Position numbers and translations under genes: made by a program. Shown here one piece after another: positions 32,601 to 40,105 of a stretch of 41,071 bases of DNA (position 1 is its first letter; each line of letters opens with the position of its first letter). The stretch is from an uncultured Bacilli bacterium (GTDB lineage Bacteria > Bacillota_I > Bacilli_A > RFN20 > CAG-826), in the NCBI GenBank assembly GCA_944363535.1, contig CALVUG010000007.1:1-41071 (forward strand). The letters run 5' to 3'. The notes beneath the pieces are model-generated. The model searched no databases. It saw only the letters and a program-made list of their open reading frames with translations, and was not told where the DNA came from.

Positions 32601-32717
32601 TATGACTCCAATAGAAAAATAAGTTTGTTCCTTATTCGCATTTAGATAAGTAATATTTAGCCACTTCTCCTGACGAATCGCTTCGCTTATAAGATAGGGA
32701 ACATTTTTAAAAGCCAT
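29655..32717 (-). CDS. SF1 helicase (Dna2/Upf1-like) with N-terminal WYL-like and C-terminal PD-(D/E)xK domain
   Basis: 1020 residues. N-terminus (1-84) resembles a WYL domain (SEAIRQEKWLNITYL ... WLKLDNIIDARLIDNSYY). Helicase motifs: Walker A GPPGTGKT (about 353), DEAG (about 604), GDTNQLQPV, TIHTLQGSE and VAVSRAKQHF, an SF1 COG1112 type. The C-terminal 140 residues carry SEEEFF (883-888), FDLVV (D931) and FEIDGGEH (E951, D953), a Vsr/DUF2726-like nuclease fold. The combination could unwind and cut DNA or RNA and is found in defence and repair contexts; a role here is inference. Single-gene unit; the promoter (32724-32751) puts the transcription start on the ATG. Confidence 0.8.
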   Translation of the reverse strand: MAFKNVPYLISEAIRQEKWLNITYLNANKEQTYFSIGVIDVDTSKRTLLVDIFNFPKFGIECLDKKVWLKLDNIIDARLIDNSYYPTSDDLFARLSKDIALNTMLDTSFAYNNVLTYFYDCYKNDADPFVEDASMFDGIDLKILEAGTYQLNDEEFIYFLEKVFVKSKNEAEKLYRYSTLAFNILSIDINDKQYVIAYREVDLNFKNKTLRIANKSNINKSFLINERKYNLSMYLDMDPDEFVRDFDARKEEFTRLIEANKKEGEMINTRPSFFLLKKQLTFGVEETLGAIYERVQKGQLNTPLKAFFGVSRNSPYLKKEANIVIFDKNKVNIDQLRVIFNAMNAKITYVQGPPGTGKTETIFNTLLSALLNDKKVLVCANNNHPVDDIYHKLMDCFKDEKNEEIITPFLRLGNNDEIEATLKLLKNYFALARSLKDSDISIRKEKRNLLSYFHDLKASLSLYEEKIEIEDKIKILKKIKDIALAEPLIRRAEDEIKSLETSLMSLQVVEPEALTASLISINENEQLFTYFKDLYYFNIKKLNKPMYEELEAILDDVDAVTKFNRYLRNEKNLEHLLDVFPIVLSTNLSSEKLGSAYSSSFDLCIMDEAGQANIASALIPLARSKALLLVGDTNQLQPVSVIELDLNDYLMEKYSIKKEYNYVENSILSSLLSLDANSKRIMLHYHYRCAKKIANFVNQRFYEEKLKILNDNEGSLVYVDVKNRPMRQSNAYLDEASSIVDLIKNNHYEDVAIITPFVHQARLINSLLKDAGISEDVARAGTIHTLQGSEKNTIIMSSAISLKTAKKTMDWIAENAELINVAVSRAKQHFIFVGDKSAIDIKTKDKQNSDVRALSDYVYENGKMKLTSSPHLKITNLSNDSKSEEEFFMTIKPFFMRKRTKFYIERNVPLLKALPLEDESIQKFFRYMEFDLVVKVKNSLFAKPFPIVVFEIDGGEHIGDINRIKRDRDKEAICARNGVKLIRISNDQVKDYELIIKLFMQVVSNIKDFEDDEQITLFED

Positions 32718-32723
32718 ATATTA

Positions 32724-32751
32724 ATTATACGTGTAGACGAAAGGAATTAAA
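32724..32751 (-). promoter_or_regulatory. Helicase promoter, leaderless
   Basis: TTTAAT (32746-32751), 16-bp spacer, TATAAT (32724-32729), then six nt to ATG 32717. No SD is possible in six nt. Confidence 0.6.
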
Positions 32752-32784
32752 TTATTAGATAATTAAATTAAGGAAAACCAGGTT

Positions 32785-33969
32785 ATGAAAATTAATATCT
32801 ATCCCATCTCTTCTTCGTTACACACTAAAGCAAGTTTAGACGCTCATACGAAAACTTTATTGGAAGAACTTAAGGAAAGAAACATCGAATATCATTTATT
32901 AAATGATATCACTAATTTTTATCAAGATGCAGATATAAGTGTTATTCTCGTCCAATCTGGGGGAAGCGAAAACGTTTTTAAACAAATCTATACTTCCTTA
33001 AAAGAACCATATTATCTTCTCACTTACGGCACGAATAATTCGCTCGCGGCATCATTAGAAATTTTATCTTTCTTACATAATAACCACTTAGAAGGCGAAG
33101 TCTTACATGGTTCGAGCGATTATCTAGCGAAGCGCTTAGAAATAATAAATCAAAAGGCACATAAAAAATTGGATACAAGTCTTGGTCTCATCGGCCACCC
33201 ATCCGATTGGCTCATCGGCTTTGAGATGGATACGATCGATAAAGCGAAAAAATTCGGGATGAATTTTACTTTCATTCCAATCGAAGAAGTCGAAAGAACT
33301 TATCAAGCGATAGAAGATGTTAAAATCTTCACCCACTTAGATTTTGATAAAGAGGCGTTAAAAGATGCAAATAAACTTTATCAAGCTATCAAAAAAATAA
33401 AAGATGAATATCATCTCGACGCGCTTACTATTCGTTGCTTCGATTTACTTAAATCTTTACGTACGACCGCCTGTCTTGCCTTAGCGAAGTTAAATGATGA
33501 ATCTACGACCGCGGCTTGTGAAGGTGACGTTCCTTCTTTAATTGCTATGCACATCGTAAGGAAAGTTTTAGGCTTAACTTCTTTCCAGGCTAATCCTTCA
33601 AAAATTGATGTCACAAATAGTATCATCACTCTCGCACACTGCACCATTCCTTTTTCGATGTGCGAAAAGATATCTTTAGATACACATTTTGAATCGGGTA
33701 TTGGAGTAGGAATCCACGGCGAAATTAAACCTCAAAACGCTACTATTTTCCGTTTGAACGCTAATCTAGATCAATGTTATATTGAAGAAGGAGAAATTTT
33801 ATCTAATCAATACGAAATAGATTTATGTCGCACGCAAATTAATTGTCGTTTCCCTCATCTAGATAAAATATTAACTCATCCATTAGGTAATCATGAAATC
33901 ATCATCTTAGGTCATCATAAGAGAACGTTACTCTCTTATTTAAAACAATTTAATATCGAAGAAATTTAG
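32785..33969 (+). CDS. L-fucose isomerase C-terminal-like protein
   Basis: 394 residues. The C-terminal half resembles the fucose/arabinose isomerase fold (DALTIRCFDLL, ACEGDVPSLIAMHI, SGIGVGIHGEIKP); the N-terminal half is diverged. Some relatives are sugar isomerases, but many annotated proteins of this type have no tested function. The pairing with a ferredoxin-type aldo/keto reductase (9 nt downstream) suggests carbohydrate metabolism. SD AAGGAAAACCAGG is weak. Confidence 0.6.
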   Translation: MKINIYPISSSLHTKASLDAHTKTLLEELKERNIEYHLLNDITNFYQDADISVILVQSGGSENVFKQIYTSLKEPYYLLTYGTNNSLAASLEILSFLHNNHLEGEVLHGSSDYLAKRLEIINQKAHKKLDTSLGLIGHPSDWLIGFEMDTIDKAKKFGMNFTFIPIEEVERTYQAIEDVKIFTHLDFDKEALKDANKLYQAIKKIKDEYHLDALTIRCFDLLKSLRTTACLALAKLNDESTTAACEGDVPSLIAMHIVRKVLGLTSFQANPSKIDVTNSIITLAHCTIPFSMCEKISLDTHFESGIGVGIHGEIKPQNATIFRLNANLDQCYIEEGEILSNQYEIDLCRTQINCRFPHLDKILTHPLGNHEIIILGHHKRTLLSYLKQFNIEEI

Positions 33970-33978
33970 GAGGAAAAA

Positions 33979-35088
33979 ATGATGTTCGAAAAAATTAAAG
34001 GTCGCCTCGGTTTTGGCATCATGCGTCTAAAACAAGATGCAGAGCAAAATATCGATTTTAATTGCTTTCAAGAAATGGTCGATTACTTCATGCAAAATGG
34101 TTTCAATTACTTTGATACGGCGCAAGTATATTTAAATGGTTTAAGTGAAGTAGCGTTAAGAGAATGTCTCGTCAAAAAATATCCACGTGAATCTTTTAGC
34201 ATCACCGATAAGCTTTCTCCGAGCAGCTTTAGAAAAGAAGAAGATATCATCCCCTTCTTCAACCGCCAGTTAGAAACTGTCGGGGTCGATTATTTCGATT
34301 TTTATTTGATGCACGCTCAGCAACAAAATAATTACGAGCAATATAAACGCTGCCACGCTTACGAAATAGCAAAGAAATTAAAGGATGAAGGAAAGATTAA
34401 ACATATCGGTATTTCATTTCATGACACCCCGGAATTTTTAGATAAGATTTTAAGCGAACAAAAAGATATCGAAGTCGTCCAATTACAATTCAATTATTTA
34501 GATTATGAAAGTAATGATATAAGAGCGAAAGAATGTTTCGAAGTCGCGGCCAAAAAACATCGTAAACCTATCATCGTCATGGAACCGGTCCGTGGAGGAA
34601 CGCTTGCAAATCTTCCGCTCGGGGCAAAAGCACTCCTATCGAAAGAACGAAGCGAAGCAAGTTACGCCTTCCGTTTCGTCATGTCTTTTGAAGAAATTTT
34701 TATGATTTTAAGCGGGATGAATGAGATGTCACAACTTATCGATAACGTTGAAACATTTAAATATTCTAAACCCTTAACGCGACAAGAATTAGAAAATTTA
34801 AAAGAAGTCGCACAGATCATTAGAACTTATAAAGATATCGGCTGCACTGCGTGTGGCTATTGTTTAAAAGGCTGCCCAAAGCATATTAATATCCCATCTT
34901 TATTTAAAGCCCACAATGCTTTTAATAAGAGCGAAGAAAAAGAAGCGCATGGACTTTATCTTCTAGCGATAAAAGAGCATAATTTAGCCTCATCTTGTAT
35001 ACGTTGTGGAAAATGCGAAAACATTTGCCCACAACATCTAAAAATTAGAGATTTACTTATAAAAGTAAAAGAAGCTTTCGAACGTTAA
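33979..35088 (+). CDS. Aldo/keto reductase with C-terminal 2x[4Fe-4S] ferredoxin domain
   Basis: 369 residues. An AKR barrel (about 1-270; GFGIMRL, catalytic region FDTAQVY with Asp and Tyr, LMHAQ) is followed by two ferredoxin-like motifs, CTACGYCLKGCP and CIRCGKCENICP. Such fusions are frequent in gut anaerobes and may take electrons from ferredoxin as well as NADPH. GGAGG lies just before ATG 33979, 9 nt after the isomerase-like gene, giving a two-gene operon. Confidence 0.9.
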   Translation: MMFEKIKGRLGFGIMRLKQDAEQNIDFNCFQEMVDYFMQNGFNYFDTAQVYLNGLSEVALRECLVKKYPRESFSITDKLSPSSFRKEEDIIPFFNRQLETVGVDYFDFYLMHAQQQNNYEQYKRCHAYEIAKKLKDEGKIKHIGISFHDTPEFLDKILSEQKDIEVVQLQFNYLDYESNDIRAKECFEVAAKKHRKPIIVMEPVRGGTLANLPLGAKALLSKERSEASYAFRFVMSFEEIFMILSGMNEMSQLIDNVETFKYSKPLTRQELENLKEVAQIIRTYKDIGCTACGYCLKGCPKHINIPSLFKAHNAFNKSEEKEAHGLYLLAIKEHNLASSCIRCGKCENICPQHLKIRDLLIKVKEAFER

Positions 35089-35125
35089 TCTTCCACAAAT
35101 TTATCATCATTTAACGTTAACATCA

Positions 35126-35295
35126 TCATCCCAGCGATAAAATAGCAATTTTATCTAATATTTCACGCTTGGCGTAGTCGTACCATTTTCAATGTCCATC
35201 AACGCTTTCGGACTAATTTTTAAATATTCCGCCACTTGGGAAATATGATGATTATTCTCTGCTCTTAAATATTGAATTTTTCTTCCTACATGCAT
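35126..35295 (-). pseudogene. Frameshifted small Xre-type HTH protein
   Basis: From ATG 35295 the frame encodes an HTH_3 fold (MHVGRKIQYLRAENNHHISQ..., ...IENGTTTPSVKY) and ends early at TAG 35155 after 46 residues. Restoring one T in TATTAG gives SVKYLDKIAILSLG and a later stop (35126), the usual end of helix 5. A single-base deletion is likely. The inverted repeat GATAAAAT-AGCA-ATTTTATC (35136-35155) lies across the break. It follows the HD gene by 13 nt on the same strand. Confidence 0.5.
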
Positions 35296-35308
35296 AATTT
35301 TACTCTTT

Positions 35309-35965
35309 CTAATTTAGATAAGATTCGATATGAAAATCTTTAAATTCTAATAGTTTATGAAGCATGTTAAATTTCACCGTGAAGTGAAAATATTCATCGA
35401 TCTTCTTCGCATAGTATTGATATTTATTAAGTCGCTTCAAATCGATTTCGCTATACGTACCCTTTAAGGTACATAGTAAAGAATTATCTTGCATATCAAG
35501 AAACTTCACTAAGGAAGCTATTTCATCTTGCATGACAATTTGAATATATTTTTTATAACCTTGTCTTTTATCGTGCGTGATAAGTCTTAAAGGCTTTTCG
35601 ATATGATTAGTGAAATAATCACCAAAGTGATTTTCTACAAAAATGTTTCTAACATCTTCCATAGAAAAAGCGCTATCTTCGATGACGTCATGAAGTAAAC
35701 ATACTTCTTCTACTCCTAAATAAGGAATTTGATATTTTTCTAAAATTTTTTCATCTTTAATTCGGCACGTTAAACGTCTATATAAATTTAAGACGCTAAG
35801 AGGATGGATGAGATATGGCTCATCGTTAAATCTTCTTTGCTTAAGATGAGCGAAGAACGCAATAACAAAAGAAACTTCAACACTATTTAAATTTTCTTTT
35901 CTTAAATCATCATTATCTAATAATCTCGCCGCTTCTTCTTTCATCTCTAGAAATGATTTTTTCAT
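35309..35965 (-). CDS. HD-domain protein resembling small alarmone hydrolase / RelA-SpoT hydrolase domain
   Basis: 218 residues. Residues 36-97 hold the metal-binding pattern of the SpoT/Mesh1 HD superfamily: H40, YLIHP (H54), LLHD (H92-D93) and E96-D97, then a later FLDMQDN where SpoT has its DRLHN-type motif. Hydrolysis of (p)ppGpp is therefore possible but not proved, as related HD_4 proteins act on other phosphates. No synthetase domain is present. SD GAAAGGAAG lies before ATG 35965. The adjacent broken Xre gene suggests a former small-regulator pair. Confidence 0.65.
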   Translation of the reverse strand: MKKSFLEMKEEAARLLDNDDLRKENLNSVEVSFVIAFFAHLKQRRFNDEPYLIHPLSVLNLYRRLTCRIKDEKILEKYQIPYLGVEEVCLLHDVIEDSAFSMEDVRNIFVENHFGDYFTNHIEKPLRLITHDKRQGYKKYIQIVMQDEIASLVKFLDMQDNSLLCTLKGTYSEIDLKRLNKYQYYAKKIDEYFHFTVKFNMLHKLLEFKDFHIESYLN

Positions 35966-36049
35966 CTTCGTTTCACTTCCTTTCTAGCTATAATTTAGCA
36001 AAGTAAAAAGGAGAAAAGGTCAATTGTTAATTTACTTTCTAAAAAATGC

Positions 36050-36055
36050 TAAAAT
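36050..36055 (+). promoter_or_regulatory. Extended -10 of the Xre-like gene, leaderless
   Basis: TGC-TAAAAT (36047-36055). Expected transcription start about 36062, an in-frame ATG. No SD precedes it. Confidence 0.4.
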
Positions 36056-36061
36056 ATGAGC

Positions 36062-36448
36062 ATGACTTTAGATGAATATATTCGTTTACATCGTAAAGAA
36101 AGTGTCAAGTCTTCTGACTTCGTCACTTACCTTTATAAACTCATGGATGAAAAAAAGATGGACGCGCCGACGTTATATAAAATAGCAAACATTACGAAAC
36201 AAGCTTATTCTTCCATCATCTCCAATAAATCGATTCCAACACTCAATACTTTGATAAAAATTATTTTTGCGTTAAGACTTAATAACCGCCAATGCAAATA
36301 TTTATTGAAGAAAGTTGGTTACACCTTAGCGAGTTCATCAATCTACGCCTTAATTATTCGTTACTGCATCGAAAATGAAATTTATGACCTAGCGACTTTA
36401 AATCAATATCTAACCGCTTATGGTTTTAGCGATGCTCTCATCATCTAA
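36062..36448 (+). CDS. Small helix-turn-helix protein of the Xre/Cro type
   Basis: 128 residues (130 if read from ATG 36056). The middle holds an HTH (DAPTLYKIANITKQAYSSII, SNKSIPTLNTLIKIIFAL), followed by an alpha-helical tail (LLKKVGYTLASSSIYALIIRYCIEN) of a family often found beside small nucleic-acid-related proteins in Firmicutes. The precise function is unknown. The start at 36062 agrees with a -10 at 36050; ATG 36056 overlaps the promoter end. It ends 2 nt before the YjbR/EVE-like gene, with which it must be co-transcribed. Confidence 0.7.
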   Translation: MTLDEYIRLHRKESVKSSDFVTYLYKLMDEKKMDAPTLYKIANITKQAYSSIISNKSIPTLNTLIKIIFALRLNNRQCKYLLKKVGYTLASSSIYALIIRYCIENEIYDLATLNQYLTAYGFSDALII

Positions 36449-36450
36449 TT

Positions 36451-37200
36451 ATGCGTATCGAAGAAGAAATTTTTAAACGAAAGCAGCTACAAGAAGATAA
36501 ACTTTTAGCCTATGGTTTTAAAAAAGAAAATGATGACTTAGTGTTTTCTAAAAACATCTTAAACGATACTTTAAAAGTCGTTTTAATAATTGATAAAAAC
36601 TTAACTTTAGAAGCCAAAATTTACGATTTAGAATTCGGCGATGAATATCAAAATTTTCGCTTCGCTAATCAAGCGGGTGGCTACATCTACGAAGTGAAAG
36701 AAAAACTTAAAGAAATCTTAATCGACATCAAAGATAAATGTTCCGTTCCAGTTTTATTTACAACTCATCAAGCTAATAAAATTGATCGCTACATCGTTTC
36801 CAAATATGAAGATGAAGCAATCTTCCCTTGGGAAAAATATGAAGGTTATGGTGTTTATAAAAATAAAAATAATGCGAAATGGTACGCTCTTATCATGCAA
36901 GTAAATGCAAGTAAATTAGGTTTAAAGCAAGATGAGATGATCGAAATTATTAACCTGAAATTAGAGCCATCTCTCATCGCTTCTTTAATCGATAATAAAC
37001 ATTTCTTTCCGGCTTATCATATGAATAAAATCAATTGGGTAAGCATCCGATTAGACGATACTTTAAAAGATGAAATAATCTACGATTTAATCGATAAATC
37101 TTACTTATTTACTGCGGAAAATAATACGTGGCTAACGCCCGCAAATCCCACTTATTTTGATATCGTCCACGCCTTTGATCATCAAGATGAAATCATCTAG
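36451..37200 (+). CDS. MmcQ/YjbR-like protein, N-terminal part of an amber-split gene
   Basis: 249 residues. The N-terminal 120 residues are diverged; residues about 135-230 match the MmcQ/YjbR fold (PWEKYEGYGVYKNKN, EIINLKLEPSLIASLI, FFPAYHMNKINWVSI). It ends at TAG 37198-37200 after ...HQDEII. The reading frame continues directly into a second conserved domain, so the stop is probably a nonsense change of TGG (Trp) to TAG in a once-longer protein. MmcQ/YjbR proteins may bind nucleic acids; the exact role is unknown. No SD; 2 nt after the HTH gene, so translation is coupled. Confidence 0.75.
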   Translation: MRIEEEIFKRKQLQEDKLLAYGFKKENDDLVFSKNILNDTLKVVLIIDKNLTLEAKIYDLEFGDEYQNFRFANQAGGYIYEVKEKLKEILIDIKDKCSVPVLFTTHQANKIDRYIVSKYEDEAIFPWEKYEGYGVYKNKNNAKWYALIMQVNASKLGLKQDEMIEIINLKLEPSLIASLIDNKHFFPAYHMNKINWVSIRLDDTLKDEIIYDLIDKSYLFTAENNTWLTPANPTYFDIVHAFDHQDEII

Positions 37201-37479
37201 AAACAATCGACCCACATCGAAGTAGGTGACATCGTTTACATGTACGTCGCTAGCCCTTATTCTTACATCATGTACGAGACGGAAGTCACCCAAATTAATA
37301 TACCTTATCACTTTAAAGACAAGAAACTTCGCATCGATAAACTGATGAAAATAAAATTGATAAAAAGACTTGAGCCTCATCTATTTGATTTAAATAAACT
37401 AAAACAATATGGTGTTGCTTACATTCGCGGTCCTTTAAAAATTAATAAGAAATTAAAAGAAGCTTTAGATAATGTTTAA
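37201..37479 (+). pseudogene. EVE-like C-terminal domain detached by an in-frame TAG
   Basis: Directly after the stop the same frame reads KQSTHIEVGDIVYMYVASPY..., an EVE/PUA-like fold in which the early segment VGDIVYMYVASPYSYI and the tail RGPLKI are typical. The piece after ATG 37240 (79 aa) is the longest open stretch, but it begins in the middle of the first strand, so independent folding is unlikely. EVE domains bind modified bases in DNA or RNA. It ends at 37477-37479, overlapping the convergent lipoprotein stop by 4 nt. Confidence 0.6.
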
Positions 37480-38531
37480 TCGTTAATCACTAATGGAACG
37501 TCGATGCCAGAAGTTTCCACTTTAAGAATATATAAACCATTAATAGAAGAATCTTCTTCAATACTATTAACGACACCGCCAGTATTTGTTCCTACCCATT
37601 CATTTAAATATAAGGTGACATAATTATTATTTTCGTCCCTTGCTCCAAGTGTCAAACGATACGTATGGCCGATACGATAATCAAACGCTAATAAGCCATC
37701 TTGTGCTTCACTTAAAAAATATGAATTAATTTCATCGTCGATCGTATCAGTTAAATTGATGAATATTTCTTCTAAACTATAATTTGTATTGTTATCGATT
37801 TCAAAATTGATTGGCATCGTTTCATACAATTCTTCTTCTGGTGAAATGACTTTAAATTTTCGTATAAGAGTGCCTAAAGAAGCATTGTTAGGATCAAGAT
37901 GAACGTAGATATAAGTTTCACCAATATTTACTTGGTTTAAATGAATATTTAAATATCCTCCAATAATCGCACTAGAGGTCGAAGCTTTTGTCGGAACGAA
38001 AGTGATAGCCTCATCTGGAATAACTTCTTGATGAGAAGAATAAACTTCAACTTCGATGGAACTGATCCAATTACCAGAACTTATCCCATCGAACACTAAA
38101 GGTAGTCTTTGATAGTGATCGGAACCATCATTTTTTTCTTCCTCGGTTAAAGAAATAATTTTCCCATTAACGGAATCACCCCAACTTAGATGATCATCTA
38201 AATCATCATATTCCCCTACTTCGCTAGTGGTAGCCTTCAAATAAACATCTTCGCTAGGCATGACAAAAGAATAGCCTAAACTTCCTAACTTTACTTCATC
38301 TTCATTCGCGTAAACTTTGTCGACATCATAAAACACTGAAGTACTTCTTACATCGAAGAAGACCGTTTCCCCTTCATGAGCAGTTTTTTGAATATTATAA
38401 ATTTCGTAAATTTCACTTACTTCAACATCTATTTGATAAGTTTTAGGATCATCATTTCCATCTTCTCCACAAGCGCTTAATAAAGGCGTAATTAAGCTTA
38501 AAGCCACGAGTGTTACGCATATTTTTTTCAT
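37476..38531 (-). CDS. Lipoprotein of unknown function
   Basis: 351 residues. Lipoprotein signal MKKICVTLVALSL with lipobox LSAC (Cys21), then an acidic start (GEDGNDD). Residues about 35-105 resemble a beta-sandwich repeat (EGETVFFDVRS ... GYSFVMPSEDVYL) seen in surface proteins; the rest is beta-rich with no known family. AGGGG before ATG 38531. The 3' end overlaps the EVE-like fragment by 4 nt. A 16-bp palindrome lies in its promoter. Confidence 0.65.
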   Translation of the reverse strand: MKKICVTLVALSLITPLLSACGEDGNDDPKTYQIDVEVSEIYEIYNIQKTAHEGETVFFDVRSTSVFYDVDKVYANEDEVKLGSLGYSFVMPSEDVYLKATTSEVGEYDDLDDHLSWGDSVNGKIISLTEEEKNDGSDHYQRLPLVFDGISSGNWISSIEVEVYSSHQEVIPDEAITFVPTKASTSSAIIGGYLNIHLNQVNIGETYIYVHLDPNNASLGTLIRKFKVISPEEELYETMPINFEIDNNTNYSLEEIFINLTDTIDDEINSYFLSEAQDGLLAFDYRIGHTYRLTLGARDENNNYVTLYLNEWVGTNTGGVVNSIEEDSSINGLYILKVETSGIDVPLVIND

Positions 38532-38555
38532 AAGTTAAATCCCCTTCTTCTAATT

Positions 38556-38571
38556 TTATTTTATAAAATAA
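38556..38571. promoter_or_regulatory. 16-bp palindrome in the lipoprotein promoter
   Basis: TTATTTTATAAAATAA, perfectly self-complementary, overlaps likely -10 sequence (TATAAA/TAAAAT) upstream of the minus-strand lipoprotein and lies about 80 bp before the transporter start. Possible operator; AT-rich, so chance is not excluded. Confidence 0.35.
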
Positions 38572-38614
38572 ATAAGGTGATGTCGAACGATAAAATATCA
38601 TTCTAATTTAGTTC

Positions 38615-38642
38615 TTTAATTTAACTAAGATAAGCGTATAAT
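38615..38642 (+). promoter_or_regulatory. Transporter promoter, nearly leaderless
   Basis: TTTAAT (38615-38620), 16-bp spacer, TATAAT (38637-38642), then eight nt to GTG 38651. No SD is seen. Confidence 0.55.
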
Positions 38643-38650
38643 TAGCACTT

Positions 38651-39955
38651 GTGATTTGGGCCTTAGTGATTGCACTTACATCGATCGTTGGGATGATTGT
38701 ATCCGTCTTAGCTTTTCCTACCATCAAAATTAAAAAAATTTCTTTTCAAACCTTTTGGATCACACCTTTGATTGGAGCTATCTTACTTTTAGCCACCGGC
38801 TTAGTGGACGCAAGCGTAGTCTTTGAAGCGATGGTGTCCGCTACGAGCATCAATCCTTTACAAATACTCGTCTTATTTATCTCGATGGTCTTTTTAAGCG
38901 TCGTCTTAGATGAAGTTGGTTTCTTTAAATATTTAGCCACTCTCGCGGTAAGAAAAGCAAAAAATTCGCAGTTTAGCATGTTTCTTTTTCTTTACATCAT
39001 CGTCTCCATCCTTACCATCTTTACATCTAACGATATTATCGTCATCACTTTCACTCCTTTCATTATCTTCTTTTGTAAACACGCAAAAATTAGCCCACTT
39101 CCCTATTTAATCGAAGAATTTGTCGCAGCGAATACGTGGTCGATGTTACTACTCATCGGTAATCCAACAAACATTTATCTAGCCACTTCTTTTCAAATTG
39201 ATTTCTTCACCTATATAAAATATATGTTCATCCCGACGATATTTGGTGGCTTAGTGTCATTTTTCATCATCTATTTCATCTTTAGAAAGCAACTTAAAGC
39301 TCCTTTAACTAATTCCTTTGAGGAAGAAAAAATCTTAGATGTTCCAACTTTTATCATCTCTTTAACCTTACTTATCATTTGCGTCATCTTATTAGCGATT
39401 TCTTCCTTAATCAATCTTCCCATGTGGATTATCGCTTTATCTTGTGCTTCTTTGTTGCTCATCTTCTTAATAATTTACGTCATCATCAAAAAAGATAAAT
39501 TTTTCATCTTAAAAGAAGCGTTATTCCGTCTTCCTTTCAATCTTATTCCCCTATTACTTTCGATGTTCGTCATCGCCTTAACGTTACATAGTTACGATGT
39601 CACGACTGAAATTTTTAATTTGTTAAATACAAGTCAACCCATCTTAACTTACGGCTTATCTTCATTTGTCGTCGCTAATCTCACTAATAACATTCCTATG
39701 TCCATCCTTTACGTCGATATCATCGCCAATTATGAGGCTATTTCTTATCAAGCTATCTTTGCTTCCATCATCTCTTCTAACATCGCCGCTTATTTTACCC
39801 CCATCGGGGCTCTTGCGGGTATGATGTGGATGTCCATCTTAAAGAAAAATGACGTCAAATTATCATTTTTAAAATTTTCGATGTATGGTTGTTTCATCGC
39901 TATTCCTACTTTACTAGCAAGCCTTGGTGGTCTTTACATCAGCGGGCTATTTTAA
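38651..39955 (+). CDS. SLC13/ArsB-type anion permease
   Basis: 434 residues with about 11-12 membrane helices. Two short conserved motifs mark the ion transporter superfamily: IGNPTNIYLA in the first half and NLTNNIPMS in the second, the helix hairpins of SLC13/ArsB/NhaD carriers. The substrate is not determined; arsenite, Na+/H+ or dicarboxylate are known for relatives. The GTG start follows the promoter by 8 nt and has no SD. No arsR or arsC gene is adjacent, which weakens an arsenite role. Confidence 0.8.
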   Translation: MIWALVIALTSIVGMIVSVLAFPTIKIKKISFQTFWITPLIGAILLLATGLVDASVVFEAMVSATSINPLQILVLFISMVFLSVVLDEVGFFKYLATLAVRKAKNSQFSMFLFLYIIVSILTIFTSNDIIVITFTPFIIFFCKHAKISPLPYLIEEFVAANTWSMLLLIGNPTNIYLATSFQIDFFTYIKYMFIPTIFGGLVSFFIIYFIFRKQLKAPLTNSFEEEKILDVPTFIISLTLLIICVILLAISSLINLPMWIIALSCASLLLIFLIIYVIIKKDKFFILKEALFRLPFNLIPLLLSMFVIALTLHSYDVTTEIFNLLNTSQPILTYGLSSFVVANLTNNIPMSILYVDIIANYEAISYQAIFASIISSNIAAYFTPIGALAGMMWMSILKKNDVKLSFLKFSMYGCFIAIPTLLASLGGLYISGLF

Positions 39956-40083
39956 AAATTTTGAAGTACACCACCGCACGAAAGATGAGGAAATCATTAA
40001 TGAATCACTTTATCCTATAAAACAATTACTGCTCCAAATTGTCTTTATGCTATCGCATTGATACAAAACGATACCCCTACTAG

Positions 40084-40099
40084 CGAAATGATATCATTT
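40084..40099. repeat. Palindrome downstream of the mini-kinase
   Basis: AAATGATATCATTT, perfect, in the 150-bp gap between the transporter and the kinase. No gene or clear terminator is seen in this gap (39956-40105). Confidence 0.3.
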
Positions 40100-40105
40100 T
40101 CATTC

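Noticed and set aside
26084-35120. The 10-mer TTAACGTTAA at about 26084 and 35111
   Set aside because: A short AT-rich palindrome found twice at unrelated places; it can be chance and has no common context.
37198-37200. Reassignment of TAG to an amino acid in this genome
   Set aside because: TAG is used as a normal stop in other genes (for example at 33967-33969), so this is better seen as a local nonsense change.
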